Counted from the first letter of the stretch, positions 1 to 9,070 are shown. The stretch is DNA of 64,000 nucleotides from Pseudomonas sp. LD120 (GCF_009861525.1 NZ_WVHL01000003.1:1550001-1614000); one strand, 5' to 3'. The notes: generated from the sequence alone by a model not told the origin. Translations and numbers: made by a program.

Positions 1-861
1 CTGCCGTTCGCCTTTGCCAGCCCGTCGCGCCTGCTGCCGCAGACCTTTCGCGGCACCACCCTGAGCTCCACGGACATCGACGGCCTGACCCTCAATACCG
101 GCTATATCGACCGCATCAACAAGCGCGACTCCACCGACTACCAGGCCATGACCATTGCCTCGCCCAACCGGCGGTTCAATGTCACGGCCAGCACCTCGCA
201 CCTGGCGTACCTGGGGGGCGATTACCAGGTCAACAAGGCGCTCAGCCTGCGCGCCTATCACGCCGAGGTGGTCGACCTCTACCAGCAGGACACTCTGGCC
301 CTGCTGCACAACCTGCCCCTGGGCGATGGCGTGCTGAGCAGCGACCTGCGCAGTTTTTTCAGCCGGGAAGACGGCAGTGCCAAGGCCGGCCGGGTCGACA
401 ACCGCAACCTCTCGGCGCTGTTTGGCTACAAGTTCGGCGGGCACCGGGTGAGCCTGGGCTACATGCATTCCAGTGGCGACACGGCCACGCCCTACATCTC
501 CGGCACCGAGTTGATGGGCATGAGCGAGCTGACCATGAGTTCGGACTTTCTCAATGCCAAGGAGCGCACCTGGCAAGCCATCTACGACTATGACTTTGCC
601 GCCTCCGGCGTGCCCGGGCTCAAGAGTCGGCTGCGTTACGTGCGCGGCGACCATATCGAGCTGGCGGCCTTCAATGCCAGCGAGCGCAAGGAGCGCGAGT
701 TTCAGATGGAGTTGGGGTACGTGCTGCAGAGCGGCCCGCTGAAGAACCTCGGGCTGGTGGCGCGCAAGTCGATCTATCGCAATGACTTCCCGGCGGGCGC
801 GGCGTTTCGCGATGAAAACCAGACCCGCTTCCTGGTGCTCTACACCTTGCCGATCTGGTAA
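1..861 (+). CDS. OprD-family outer-membrane porin, C-terminal part
   Basis: The reading frame is open from the first base of the window to a TAA at 859-861, so the gene is cut on its 5' side. About 286 residues remain. The OprD family (Pseudomonas substrate-specific 18-stranded barrels that take up small carboxylates or basic amino acids) is recognised from LLPQTFRGT, the YDYDFAASGVPGL block near 585-620 and the terminal beta-strand ending LYTLPIW, typical of outer-membrane insertion signals. The second OprD gene at 17781-19037 has the same blocks in the same order, so the two are paralogues. It lies directly before the ferulate genes, and uptake of an aromatic acid is a reasonable but unproven role. 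Family is certain; substrate is not. Confidence 0.93.
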   Translation: MPFAFASPSRLLPQTFRGTTLSSTDIDGLTLNTGYIDRINKRDSTDYQAMTIASPNRRFNVTASTSHLAYLGGDYQVNKALSLRAYHAEVVDLYQQDTLALLHNLPLGDGVLSSDLRSFFSREDGSAKAGRVDNRNLSALFGYKFGGHRVSLGYMHSSGDTATPYISGTELMGMSELTMSSDFLNAKERTWQAIYDYDFAASGVPGLKSRLRYVRGDHIELAAFNASERKEREFQMELGYVLQSGPLKNLGLVARKSIYRNDFPAGAAFRDENQTRFLVLYTLPIW

Positions 862-888
862 GCCCGCCAGCAGCCTGGCTGCCTCAGC

Positions 889-909
889 GTGCCGGCCCTG
901 TGCCGGCAC
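889..909. terminator. Hairpin between convergent genes
   Basis: An 8-bp perfect stem (889-896 with 902-909) and a 5-nt loop sit between the stop of the porin and the stop of the convergent MarR gene. There is no U-run on either side, so this is a weak or bidirectional terminator at best. Confidence 0.4.
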
Positions 910-916
910 CTTGGCT

Positions 917-1405
917 TCAGTCCTGGTACACCTTCTTCAGCAGGCGCAGCAGCTCTTCGCGTTCCTCGGCGCTCAAGGCCGAGGTGGCGTCGACGTCGCT
1001 TTGCGCGGCGATCTGCTTGAGCTCCTTGAGCAGGGTTTCGCCGGTCTTGCTCAGGAAGATCCCGTAAGAGCGCTTGTCCGGCTTGCAGCGCACCCGCACC
1101 GCCAGAGCGCGGCTTTCCAGTTTATTGAGCAGGGGCACCACTTGCGGCGGCTCGATGGCGAGGGCGCGAGCCAGGTCGGCCTGCATCAGCCCCGGGTTGC
1201 TGTCGATGATTGCCAGGGCCGAGAACTGCGCGGGGCGCAGGTCGTGGGCCGAGAGCCGGCCGATCAGGTTCTGGAACAGCTTGAGCTGGGCGCGACGCAT
1301 GGCGTAGCCAATCAGTTCGTCCAGCGCCGAATCCAGCGGCGCCTGAACCTCGGCGTTGGCGGGTGGGGCCTCGCGCGGGTCGGCGAGGGGAGCGGGCTTG
1401 GCCAT
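917..1405 (-). CDS. MarR-family repressor of the ferulate operon
   Basis: 162-residue winged-helix regulator. The N-terminal 35 residues are Ala/Pro-rich and probably disordered. The MarR core follows: a dimerisation helix with RRAQLKLFQNLIGRL, the recognition region with QADLARALAIEPPQVVPLL around residues 95-115, and a wing. It is divergent from ech with about 200 bp between. A perfect palindrome overlapping the -35 of the ech promoter (1534-1552) is the obvious operator. By analogy with MarR-type hydroxycinnamate regulators in other bacteria it probably represses ech-vdh-fcs-aat-acd and is released by a hydroxycinnamoyl-CoA. The ligand is inference. Confidence 0.85.
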   Translation of the reverse strand: MAKPAPLADPREAPPANAEVQAPLDSALDELIGYAMRRAQLKLFQNLIGRLSAHDLRPAQFSALAIIDSNPGLMQADLARALAIEPPQVVPLLNKLESRALAVRVRCKPDKRSYGIFLSKTGETLLKELKQIAAQSDVDATSALSAEEREELLRLLKKVYQD

Positions 1406-1533
1406 GACAAAAACATCCTGGGTCGGTTAACAAGGCTATCCAGTTTGCCGGGGTCGGCCGCTGATAGCTACGTTTGCCTGTGCTGGCAGTCGCTGCAGAA
1501 GGATTTTATCCAGGGGTAGGAAAAATGGTTAAT

Positions 1534-1552
1534 TCAATTAATAGTTAATTGA
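1534..1552. promoter_or_regulatory. Palindromic MarR operator upstream of ech
   Basis: TCAATTAATAGTTAATTGA has perfect 8-bp arms and a 3-nt centre. Its right arm overlaps the -35 hexamer of the ech promoter, as expected for repression by steric block. Assignment to the adjacent MarR protein is inferred from position. Confidence 0.7.
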
Positions 1553-1577
1553 CATAACTAATTTCGCGGTTTAATTT
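1549..1577 (+). promoter_or_regulatory. Sigma-70 promoter of the ech operon
   Basis: A consensus -35 TTGACA (1549-1554) is followed after 17 bp by TAATTT (1572-1577). Transcription would start near 1584, about 30 nt before the ech start codon. It is overlapped by the palindrome at 1534-1552. Confidence 0.7.
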
Positions 1578-1613
1578 CGATCCATCTTCAAGCCAGAACA
1601 AGAGAGCATCGCC

Positions 1614-2444
1614 ATGAGCAACTACGAAGGTCGCTGGACAACGGTCAAGGTCGAAATCGAAGACGGCATTGCCTGGGTCATTCTCAATCGTCCGGAAAAA
1701 CGCAACGCCATGAGCCCGACCCTGAACCGGGAAATGATCGACGTGCTGGAAACCCTGGAACAGGACCCGGCCGCTGGTGTGCTGGTGCTGACCGGCGCCG
1801 GCGAGGCCTGGACCGCCGGCATGGACCTCAAGGAATACTTCCGCGAGGTGGATGCCGGGCCGGAGATCCTTCAGGAAAAAATCCGCCGCGAAGCCTCCCA
1901 GTGGCAGTGGAAACTGCTGCGCATGTACGCCAAGCCGACCATCGCCATGGTCAACGGCTGGTGCTTCGGTGGCGGCTTCAGCCCGCTGGTGGCGTGCGAT
2001 CTGGCGATCTGCGCCGACGAGGCGACCTTCGGCCTCTCGGAAATCAACTGGGGCATCCCGCCGGGCAACCTGGTGAGCAAGGCCATGGCCGACACCGTGG
2101 GCCATCGCCAGTCGCTGTACTACATCATGACCGGCAAGACTTTCGGCGGGCAGAAAGCCGCCGAAATGGGCCTGGTCAACGACAGCGTGCCCCTGGCTCG
2201 ATTGCGTGAGGTGACCATTGAGCTGGCGCGCAACCTGCTGGAGAAAAACCCGGTGGTGCTGCGTGCCGCCAAGCATGGCTTCAAGCGTTGCCGCGAGCTG
2301 ACCTGGGAGCAGAACGAAGACTACCTGTACGCCAAGCTGGATCAGTCGCGCCTGTTGGACACCGAAGGCGGCCGCGAGCAGGGCATGAAGCAGTTTCTCG
2401 ACGACAAGAGCATCAAGCCCGGCCTGCAGGCGTATAAACGCTGA
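1614..2444 (+). CDS. ech: Feruloyl-CoA hydratase-lyase (vanillin-forming HCHL)
   Basis: 276-residue crotonase-family enzyme that hydrates feruloyl-, caffeoyl- or p-coumaroyl-CoA and then cleaves it by retro-aldol to acetyl-CoA and vanillin, protocatechualdehyde or 4-hydroxybenzaldehyde. From memory the sequence is nearly identical to the characterised Pseudomonas fluorescens enzyme and has the same length. Residues known to matter there are in place: oxyanion-hole Met70 and Gly120, Ser123, Glu143 and Tyr239. The ATG follows a purine-rich AAGAGAG. It is first in the run ech-vdh-fcs-aat-acd and is controlled from the MarR-regulated promoter at 1549-1577. Confidence 0.98.
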   Translation: MSNYEGRWTTVKVEIEDGIAWVILNRPEKRNAMSPTLNREMIDVLETLEQDPAAGVLVLTGAGEAWTAGMDLKEYFREVDAGPEILQEKIRREASQWQWKLLRMYAKPTIAMVNGWCFGGGFSPLVACDLAICADEATFGLSEINWGIPPGNLVSKAMADTVGHRQSLYYIMTGKTFGGQKAAEMGLVNDSVPLARLREVTIELARNLLEKNPVVLRAAKHGFKRCRELTWEQNEDYLYAKLDQSRLLDTEGGREQGMKQFLDDKSIKPGLQAYKR

Positions 2445-2452
2445 GTCCGGCC

Positions 2453-2483
2453 GGCGAACGGCGGGCGCCTCCCGCTGTTCGCC
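2453..2483 (+). other. Intercistronic hairpin between ech and vdh
   Basis: A 13-bp stem with one G-U pair (2453-2465 with 2471-2483) and a 5-nt loop, without a U-run. Such hairpins usually stabilise an upstream mRNA segment or attenuate read-through, so ech may be expressed more strongly than the genes that follow. Role is inferred. Confidence 0.45.
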
Positions 2484-2540
2484 GCGCCACTGCTACACCG
2501 CTGTGCTGCATTCCCGACAAAGACAACAAGAGGAATCACC

Positions 2541-3989
2541 ATGCTGGACGTGCCCCTGCTGATCGGTGGCCAGTCGCGCCCCGCCGGCGACGGTCGAACC
2601 TTCGAACGCCGCAACCCGGTGACCGGCGCTGTGGTATCGCGCGTGGCCGCCGCGACCCTGGACGATGCCGACGCTGCCGTGGCCGCAGCCCAGGCCGCAT
2701 TCCCCGCCTGGGCGGCCCTGGCCCCCAACGAACGCCGCAGTCGCCTGCTCAAGGCCGCCGAGCAGTTGCAGGCCCGCAGCGGCGAGTTCATCGCCGCCGC
2801 CGGCGAGACCGGGGCCATGGCCAACTGGTACGACTTCAACGTGCGCCTGGCGGCCAACATGCTGCGCGAAGCGGCGTCGATGACCACCCAGATCAACGGC
2901 GAAGTCATTCCCTCGGATGTCCCCGGCAGCTTCGCCATGGCCCTGCGCCAACCCTGCGGCGTGGTGCTGGGCATCGCCCCGTGGAACGCCCCGGTGATTC
3001 TCGCCACTCGGGCCATCGCCATGCCCCTGGCCTGTGGCAACACTGTGGTGCTCAAGGCCTCCGAGCTGAGCCCGGCGGTGCACCGGTTGATTGGCCAGGT
3101 GCTGCAGGATGCCGGCCTGGGCGATGGCGTGGTCAACGTCATCAGCAATGCCCCGGCCGATGCCGCGGCGATTGTCGAGCGCCTGATCGCCAACCCGGCG
3201 GTGCGCCGGGTCAACTTCACCGGTTCGACCCATGTCGGGAGGATTGTCGGTGAACTGGCGGCGCGCCACCTCAAGCCGGCCCTGCTTGAACTGGGCGGCA
3301 AGGCGCCGCTGCTGGTGCTGGACGACGCCGACCTGGACGCCGCCGTGGCGGCCGCGGCGTTTGGCGCCTACTTCAATCAGGGGCAGATCTGCATGTCCAC
3401 CGAGCGCCTGATCGTCGATGCCAAGGTCGCCGATGCCTTTGTCGCCAAGCTGGCGGCCAAGGTCGCGACCTTGCGTGCCGGCGACCCGTCGGCCGCGGAC
3501 TCGCTGCTCGGCTCGCTGGTGGATGTCAGTGCCGGGGCACGCATCAAGGCGCTGATCGACGACGCACTGGAGCAGGGCGCGCGGCTGGTGGTGGGCGGGC
3601 AACTGGACGGCAGTATCCTGCAGCCGACCCTGCTCGACGGCGTCACCGAGTCGATGCGCCTGTACCGCGAGGAGTCCTTCGGACCGGTGGCGGTGCTGCT
3701 GCGTGGCAGCGGCGATGAAGAGCTGTTGCGTCTGGCCAACGATTCCGAGTTCGGCCTGTCGGCGGCGATTTTCAGCCGCGACACCGGGCGTGCCCTGGCC
3801 CTGGCGCAACGGGTCGAGTCGGGTATCTGCCATATCAATGGCCCTACCGTGCACGACGAAGCGCAGATGCCGTTTGGCGGCGTCAAGTCCAGCGGCTACG
3901 GCAGTTTTGGCGGCAAGGCCTCGATCGAGCACTTCACCCAATTGCGCTGGGTCACCTTGCAGCACGGCCCGCGGCACTACCCGATCTGA
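2541..3989 (+). CDS. vdh: Vanillin dehydrogenase
   Basis: 482-residue NAD(P)-dependent aldehyde dehydrogenase oxidising vanillin (and 4-hydroxybenzaldehyde) to vanillate. ALDH landmarks in order: APWNAP cofactor entry loop (146-151), FTGST (226-230), general base Glu250 in LELGGK, catalytic nucleophile Cys284 in GQICMS, and the C-terminal MPFGGVKSSGYG segment. Length and the vanillin-type sequence match Pseudomonas Vdh, and the neighbours ech and fcs settle the substrate. The ATG has an AGAGGAA ribosome site 7 nt upstream. It lies about 95 bp after ech, separated by a hairpin. Confidence 0.95.
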   Translation: MLDVPLLIGGQSRPAGDGRTFERRNPVTGAVVSRVAAATLDDADAAVAAAQAAFPAWAALAPNERRSRLLKAAEQLQARSGEFIAAAGETGAMANWYDFNVRLAANMLREAASMTTQINGEVIPSDVPGSFAMALRQPCGVVLGIAPWNAPVILATRAIAMPLACGNTVVLKASELSPAVHRLIGQVLQDAGLGDGVVNVISNAPADAAAIVERLIANPAVRRVNFTGSTHVGRIVGELAARHLKPALLELGGKAPLLVLDDADLDAAVAAAAFGAYFNQGQICMSTERLIVDAKVADAFVAKLAAKVATLRAGDPSAADSLLGSLVDVSAGARIKALIDDALEQGARLVVGGQLDGSILQPTLLDGVTESMRLYREESFGPVAVLLRGSGDEELLRLANDSEFGLSAAIFSRDTGRALALAQRVESGICHINGPTVHDEAQMPFGGVKSSGYGSFGGKASIEHFTQLRWVTLQHGPRHYPI

Positions 3990-4042
3990 TCCGTCGCCAC
4001 GGGCGCGGTGCTTTTGCGACCGCGCTCGTGTACAGGCCAGAC

Positions 4043-4050
4043 AACAATAA
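4043..4050 (+). promoter_or_regulatory. A-rich Hfq/Crc-type motif upstream of fcs
   Basis: AACAATAA fits the AANAANAA catabolite-activity motif bound by Hfq with Crc. It lies about 85 nt before the fcs start, further away than usual for direct translational repression, so the assignment is tentative. Confidence 0.35.
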
Positions 4051-4134
4051 CAAGGCCGCAGCCAGCGGCTGCCACGCTTGCCAGCTGTCGCCCTGCGTGC
4101 GCGGCGCAGGCGTGCCTTGATGGAGGACATGTAC

Positions 4135-6018
4135 GTGAGTTGCCAATCCAGAGCGCCATCCCCACCCGTGGCCGAGCCGCCGCGTTATCGCCAGGTGTCC
4201 ATTGGCCGGCCGGCGGTTGCCGTCAGTGAAGAGCAGGGCGTGCTGCACATGCGCTCGCTGGAGCCGCTGGCGCCCTTGCCCGATCGCTTGCTCGATCGCC
4301 TGCTGCACTGGGCCCGGGTGCGCCCCGAGCAGACCTTCATTGCCGCCCGCGAGGCCGGTGGCGACTGGCGCCGTGTCAGCTATGGGCAGATGCTCGACAG
4401 CGTGCGCGCCATCGCCCAGGGCCTGCTTCGTTACGGCCTGTCGGCCGACAAGCCGCTGGCGCTGCTTTCGGGCAATGACATCGAACACCTGCAACTGGCC
4501 CTGGGCGCGATGTACGCCGGGATTCCCTATTGCCCGGTGTCGCCGGCCTATTCGCTGCTGTCCCAGGACTTTGCCAAGCTGCGCCATGTCTGCGACCTGT
4601 TGCAGCCGGGGCTGGTGTTCGTCAGCGACGCCAGCGCCTACCAGCGGGCCATCGACGCGGTGCTGCCGCCCGAGACGCCGCTGATCAGCGTGCGTGGCCA
4701 GGTGCCGGGGCGGCGCCAGGCGAGCTTCGCCAGCCTGCTGGCCGAGCCCGGTGGCGCCGAGGCCGATGCAGCCTTTGCCGCCACCGGCCCGGACAGCATC
4801 GCCAAGTTTCTCTTCACCTCGGGCTCGACCAAGCTGCCCAAGGCGGTGATCACCACCCAGCGCATGCTCTGCGCCAACCAGCAGATGCTGCTGCAGACCT
4901 TTCCGGTGTTCGGTGAAGAGCCGCCGGTGCTGGTGGACTGGCTGCCGTGGAACCACACCTTCGGCGGCAGCCATAACGTCGGCATCGTGCTCTACAACGG
5001 CGGCACTTTTTACCTGGACGAGGGCAAGCCCACGGCCCAGGGCTTCGCTGAAACCCTGCGCAACCTCAAGGAGATTTCCCCCACCGCCTACCTGACCGTG
5101 CCCAAGGGCTGGGAGGAACTGGTCAACGCGCTGGAGCAGGATGCCGAGCTGCGCGAGTGTTTTTTCAAGCGCATGAGCCTGTTTTTCTTCGCCGCCGCCG
5201 GGCTTTCGCAAAGTGTCTGGGATCGCCTGGACCGGGTCGCCGAGCAGCATTGCGGCGAACGCATCCGGATGATGGCCGGGCTCGGCATGACCGAGGCCGC
5301 GCCGTCTTGCACCTTCACCACCGGGCCGCTGTCGATGGCCGGTTACATCGGCCTGCCGGCGCCGGGTTGCGAGGTGCGCCTGGTGCCGGTGGATGGCAAG
5401 CTCGAAGGGCGTTTTCGCGGGCCGCACATCATGCCCGGCTACTGGCGCGCGGCGCAGCAGACCGCCGAGGTGTTCGATGCCCAGGGCTTCTACTGCTCGG
5501 GGGATGCGCTCAAGCTCGCCGACGCCGCCGACCCGCAACTGGGGCTGATGTTCGACGGGCGCATCGCCGAGGACTTCAAGTTGTCGTCCGGGGTGTTCGT
5601 CAGCGTCGGCCCGCTGCGCAATCGCGCGGTGCTCGAAGGCGCGCCCTATGTCCAGGACCTGGTGGTGGCCGCCCCCGACCGCGAGTGCCTGGGGGCCCTG
5701 GTGTTCCCGCGCCTGTATGAGTGCCGGCGGCTGGCGGGGTTGGGCGCCGAGGCCTGCGAGGCCCAGGTGCTGGCCAGCGCGCCGGTGCGCCAGTGGTTCG
5801 GCGACTGGTTGCAGCGCCTGAATCGCGAGGCCAGCGGCAATGCCAGCCGCCTGGAGTGGATCGCGCTGCAGGTGGAGCCGGCGTCCATCGACCGTGGGGA
5901 GATCACCGACAAGGGCTCGATCAACCAGCGCGCGGTGCTGCAGTGGCGTGCCGAGCAGGTCGAGAACCTGTATCGCGGCCGCGAGCCGTCGATCCTGCGC
6001 GCCGAGCCCAAGCCATGA
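4135..6018 (+). CDS. fcs: Feruloyl-CoA synthetase
   Basis: 627-residue acyl-adenylate enzyme that activates ferulate and other hydroxycinnamates with ATP and CoA, the entry step of the pathway. The AMP-binding loop FTSGSTKLPK is at about residues 227-237. WLPWNHTFGG and the GLGMTEAAPS adenylation motif (about 5280-5310) follow, then a Fcs-type C-terminal domain. Start choice: GTG at 4135 has GGAGG at 4122-4126 with 8-nt spacing. ATGs at 4120 and 4129 are too close to, or overlap, that ribosome site, and one at 4078 has none. The stop overlaps the next start (ATGA at 6015-6018), so fcs and aat are translationally coupled. Confidence 0.95.
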   Translation: MSCQSRAPSPPVAEPPRYRQVSIGRPAVAVSEEQGVLHMRSLEPLAPLPDRLLDRLLHWARVRPEQTFIAAREAGGDWRRVSYGQMLDSVRAIAQGLLRYGLSADKPLALLSGNDIEHLQLALGAMYAGIPYCPVSPAYSLLSQDFAKLRHVCDLLQPGLVFVSDASAYQRAIDAVLPPETPLISVRGQVPGRRQASFASLLAEPGGAEADAAFAATGPDSIAKFLFTSGSTKLPKAVITTQRMLCANQQMLLQTFPVFGEEPPVLVDWLPWNHTFGGSHNVGIVLYNGGTFYLDEGKPTAQGFAETLRNLKEISPTAYLTVPKGWEELVNALEQDAELRECFFKRMSLFFFAAAGLSQSVWDRLDRVAEQHCGERIRMMAGLGMTEAAPSCTFTTGPLSMAGYIGLPAPGCEVRLVPVDGKLEGRFRGPHIMPGYWRAAQQTAEVFDAQGFYCSGDALKLADAADPQLGLMFDGRIAEDFKLSSGVFVSVGPLRNRAVLEGAPYVQDLVVAAPDRECLGALVFPRLYECRRLAGLGAEACEAQVLASAPVRQWFGDWLQRLNREASGNASRLEWIALQVEPASIDRGEITDKGSINQRAVLQWRAEQVENLYRGREPSILRAEPKP

Positions 6019-7256
6019 GCGGTGCCGGGCAGTACAGCGGGTTTGCCGACGTGGCGATCCTTGAGGCGGTGCGCACGCCCTGGGTCGACCTCGGCGGGGA
6101 CCTGGCCGAGATCTCGCCGATCGACCTGGGGATCAAGGTCGGGCGCGAGGTCCTGGCCCGGGCCGGCATCGAGCCGCAGGCGGTGGACAGCGTGCTGGCC
6201 GGTTCCATGGCCCAGGCCAGTTTCGACGCCTACCTGCTGCCCCGGCACATCGGCCTGTACAGCGGGGTCGGGCAAGCGGTGCCGGCCCTGGGGGTGCAGC
6301 GCATCTGCGCCACCGGTTTCGAGCTGTTGCGTCAGGCCGCCGAGCAACTGCGCGGCGAGGTGCAACTGGCGTTGTGCGTGGCCAGTGAGTCGATGTCGCG
6401 CAACCCGATTGCCGCCTACACCCATCGCGGCGGCTTTCGCCTGGGAGCGGCGGTGCAGTTCAAGGACTTTTTATGGGAGGCGCTGTACGACCCGGCGCCG
6501 GGGCTGGACATGATCGCCACCGCCGACAACCTGGCGCGGCGTTACGGCCTGACCCGCGAAGCCGTAGATGGCTACGCCTGCGCCAGTCATCAGCGGGCCC
6601 TGGCCGCTCGGCAAGCGGGCTGGTTCGCGGCGGAAATCGTCGCCGTGAGCCAGCAGCGCTTCGAACTCGACGGCTATCAAGCGCGCGGCATTCGCCTGCC
6701 GCGCGGGGTCGAGAGGGTCAGCCAGGACAGCCATCCGCGCCCCAGTGAACGGTCTGACCTGGCGCGATTGCGAACCATCCACGAAGGCGGGGTGCAGACC
6801 GCCGGCAACAGCTGCGCGGTGGTCGATGGCGCGGCGGCGGCCCTGGTCGGGCGGGCCTCGGCGTGCAGCGACCGGCCCCTGGCGCTGTTGCGGGCCAGCG
6901 CGGTGGTCGGGGTGGCGCCGGAGTTCATGGGCATCGGTCCGGCCCCGGCGATCCGCCTGCTGTTGCAACGCAGTGGCCTGAGCCTTGGGCAGATCGGTCG
7001 CCTTGAAATCAACGAGGCCCAGGCAGCCCAGGTGTTGGCCGTGGCCCGGGAGCTGGAACTGGACGGCGATCGGCTGAATGTCCAGGGCGGCTCCCTGGCC
7101 CTGGGCCATCCGCTGGCCGCCAGCGGCCTGCGCCTGGTGCTGACCCTGGCCCGGCAACTGCGCGAGCACAACCTGCGCTACGGCATCGCCGCGGCCTGTG
7201 TGGGCGGTGGCCAGGGCATGGCGCTGCTGATCGAAAACCCGGCCTGGCGCGCTTGA
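6015..7256 (+). CDS. aat: Thiolase-family beta-ketothiolase of the ferulate cluster
   Basis: 413-residue thiolase. The catalytic Cys98 is in QRICATG, the second conserved region GGSLALGHPLAASG is near residue 360, and the CVGGGQG motif with the second cysteine is near the end. In P. putida the corresponding gene lies with fcs, ech, vdh and acd and is not essential for ferulate breakdown; it may serve a beta-oxidative branch or other side-chain acids. The start at 6015 overlaps the fcs stop by 4 nt. The frame stays open upstream inside fcs, but only this start fits the coupling. Confidence 0.9.
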   Translation: MSGAGQYSGFADVAILEAVRTPWVDLGGDLAEISPIDLGIKVGREVLARAGIEPQAVDSVLAGSMAQASFDAYLLPRHIGLYSGVGQAVPALGVQRICATGFELLRQAAEQLRGEVQLALCVASESMSRNPIAAYTHRGGFRLGAAVQFKDFLWEALYDPAPGLDMIATADNLARRYGLTREAVDGYACASHQRALAARQAGWFAAEIVAVSQQRFELDGYQARGIRLPRGVERVSQDSHPRPSERSDLARLRTIHEGGVQTAGNSCAVVDGAAAALVGRASACSDRPLALLRASAVVGVAPEFMGIGPAPAIRLLLQRSGLSLGQIGRLEINEAQAAQVLAVARELELDGDRLNVQGGSLALGHPLAASGLRLVLTLARQLREHNLRYGIAAACVGGGQGMALLIENPAWRA

Positions 7257-7264
7257 GCCCGATC

Positions 7265-7286
7265 GGCCCGCCGTCCCTGGCGGGCC
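7265..7286 (+). other. Intercistronic hairpin between aat and acd
   Basis: An 8-bp GC-only stem (7265-7272 with 7279-7286) lies 30 nt before the acd start, with no U-run. It probably affects mRNA processing or stability rather than terminating. Confidence 0.35.
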
Positions 7287-7315
7287 ACTCTATTTCTACT
7301 CGATGAGGTGTCCCC

Positions 7316-9070
7316 ATGTGGAGCTACCAGGCGCCGCTGCGCGATATGCAATTTGTCCTTGAGCACTGGCTGGAGGCCCCCGAAGCCTGGCGTCGCAGCC
7401 CGGCGTTCGAGGCGTTGGACCTGCCCCTGGCGCTGCAGGTGCTGGAGCAGGCGGCGCGTTTCAGCCAGGGCGTACTGGCGCCGCTGAATGCCAGCGGCGA
7501 TCGCCAGGGCTGCCGGTGGGCGGATGGACAGGTCAGCACCCCAGAGGGGTTTGCCGAGGCCTATCGGGCCTATGTCGAGGGTGGCTGGCCGGCCCTGGCC
7601 TGCGCCGAAGCCTTGGGTGGCCAGGGCCTGCCGCAACTGCTGGACGCGGCGCTGCAAGAGATGCTCTACGCCAGCAACCATGCCTGGGCCATGTACACCG
7701 GCATCGCCCACGGCGCCTACCTGTGTCTGAAGACCCACGGCGCGCCCTGGCTCCAGGAGCGCTACCTGCCCGCGATCATCAGCGGCGCGAGCCTGCCCAC
7801 CATGTGCCTGACCGAGCCCCAGGCTGGCAGTGATGTCGGCCTGCTGCGTTGTCGGGCCGAGCCGCAAGCCGACGGCAGTTATCGCCTGAGCGGCAGCAAG
7901 CTGTTCATCTCCGGTGGCGAGCACGACCTCACCGACAACATCCTGCACCTGGTGCTGGCCCGGTTGCCGGACGCGCCCGAGGGCAGCCGGGGGATCTCGC
8001 TGTTCCTGGTGCCCAAGCGCCTGGAGCAGGGCCAGGACAACGGCGTGCGCTGCGACGGCATCGAACACAAGATGGGGATCAAGGGCAGCGCCACCTGTTC
8101 CCTGGTGTTCGATGCGGCCCAGGGCTGGTTGGTGGGCGAGGCCAATCGCGGTCTGGCGGCGATGTTCGTGATGATGAATTCGGCGCGTCTGCACGTGGGT
8201 CTGCAAGGCCTGGGGCATGTCGAAGCGGCGTGGCAGAACGCCCTGGCGTACGCCGGTGAACGCCAGCAGATGCGTGCGCCATTGCGCCCCGCCGGGGGCG
8301 CCGCCCAGGCTGCCGATCCGATTCGCTACCACCCGGCCATGCGCCGCGTGCTTCTGGAATTGCGCGCCACCAGCGAAGGCTTGCGGGCCATCGGCTACTG
8401 GGTCGCGCACCTGCTGGATCAGGCCGAGCATCACCCCGAGCCACTGGCCCGGCGCCAGGCCGATCAGCTGGCGCAACTGCTGACGCCGATCATCAAGGCC
8501 TTTTTTACCGAGCAGGGTTTTCGCCAGGCCAGCAACGCCTTGCAGGTCTTTGGCGGCTACGGCTACGTCGCCGAGTTCGCCATCGAGCAGACCCTGCGCG
8601 ACAGCCGTATCGCCATGATCTACGAAGGCAGCAACGAGATTCAGGCCAACGATCTGCTGCTGCGCAAGGTGCTGGGGGATGGCGGGCAGGGCTTCGCGCT
8701 GTTGCTTGAGCAACTGCGCGATGAGGCCGGGCAGGGCGCCGCGGTGGCCGGATGCGCGGGCTTTGCCCGGCCGTTGGCGGATCTGGCCGAGGCATTGCAG
8801 GGGCTGGTAGGCGAGGTGCAACAGTGGGCGCTCGAGGATGCCGAGTACCCGTATCGCGCGGCGGGGGATTTTCTCGCCTTGTGTGGCTTGAGCCTATTGG
8901 CGCTGGCCTGGGCCCGGGCGGCGCGGGTCTCGCGAAATCTGCCCGAGGGCGATCCGCTGCGCGGGGCCAAGCTTGCGACGGCGGGGTTCTTTTTCAGCTA
9001 CCTGTTGCCCCAGGTCGAGCAGCGGATGACGGCGGTGCGCAACGCCCGGGCGGCGCTGGCCTTTATCTGA
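7316..9070 (+). CDS. acd: Acyl-CoA dehydrogenase of the ferulate cluster
   Basis: 584-residue FAD flavoprotein, the long type of acyl-CoA dehydrogenase (about 580-600 residues) with an extra C-terminal domain. CLTEPQAGSDVG (FAD/substrate loop) is at about residues 163-174, and the catalytic-Glu motif IYEGSNEIQANDLLLRKV at about 438-455. It is last in the ech-vdh-fcs-aat-acd run and starts 60 bp after aat with a GAGGTG ribosome site. In P. putida the orthologue accompanies fcs. It would introduce the double bond in dihydro-side-chain CoA esters such as dihydroferuloyl-CoA; that substrate is inferred from context. Confidence 0.92.
   Translation: MWSYQAPLRDMQFVLEHWLEAPEAWRRSPAFEALDLPLALQVLEQAARFSQGVLAPLNASGDRQGCRWADGQVSTPEGFAEAYRAYVEGGWPALACAEALGGQGLPQLLDAALQEMLYASNHAWAMYTGIAHGAYLCLKTHGAPWLQERYLPAIISGASLPTMCLTEPQAGSDVGLLRCRAEPQADGSYRLSGSKLFISGGEHDLTDNILHLVLARLPDAPEGSRGISLFLVPKRLEQGQDNGVRCDGIEHKMGIKGSATCSLVFDAAQGWLVGEANRGLAAMFVMMNSARLHVGLQGLGHVEAAWQNALAYAGERQQMRAPLRPAGGAAQAADPIRYHPAMRRVLLELRATSEGLRAIGYWVAHLLDQAEHHPEPLARRQADQLAQLLTPIIKAFFTEQGFRQASNALQVFGGYGYVAEFAIEQTLRDSRIAMIYEGSNEIQANDLLLRKVLGDGGQGFALLLEQLRDEAGQGAAVAGCAGFARPLADLAEALQGLVGEVQQWALEDAEYPYRAAGDFLALCGLSLLALAWARAARVSRNLPEGDPLRGAKLATAGFFFSYLLPQVEQRMTAVRNARAALAFI

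Noticed and set aside
1545..2276. Long antisense frame (243 codons) across ech
   Set aside because: High GC at third positions leaves the opposite strand open; the sense gene is unmistakable and the antisense protein has no family features.
2493..4130. 545-codon antisense frame across vdh
   Set aside because: Same cause; low-complexity Arg/Gly/His-rich product without domains.
4078..4134. Longer N-terminus for feruloyl-CoA synthetase from ATG 4078, 4120 or 4129
   Set aside because: The GGAGG at 4122-4126 is correctly placed only for GTG 4135; the upstream residues are a basic low-complexity stretch.
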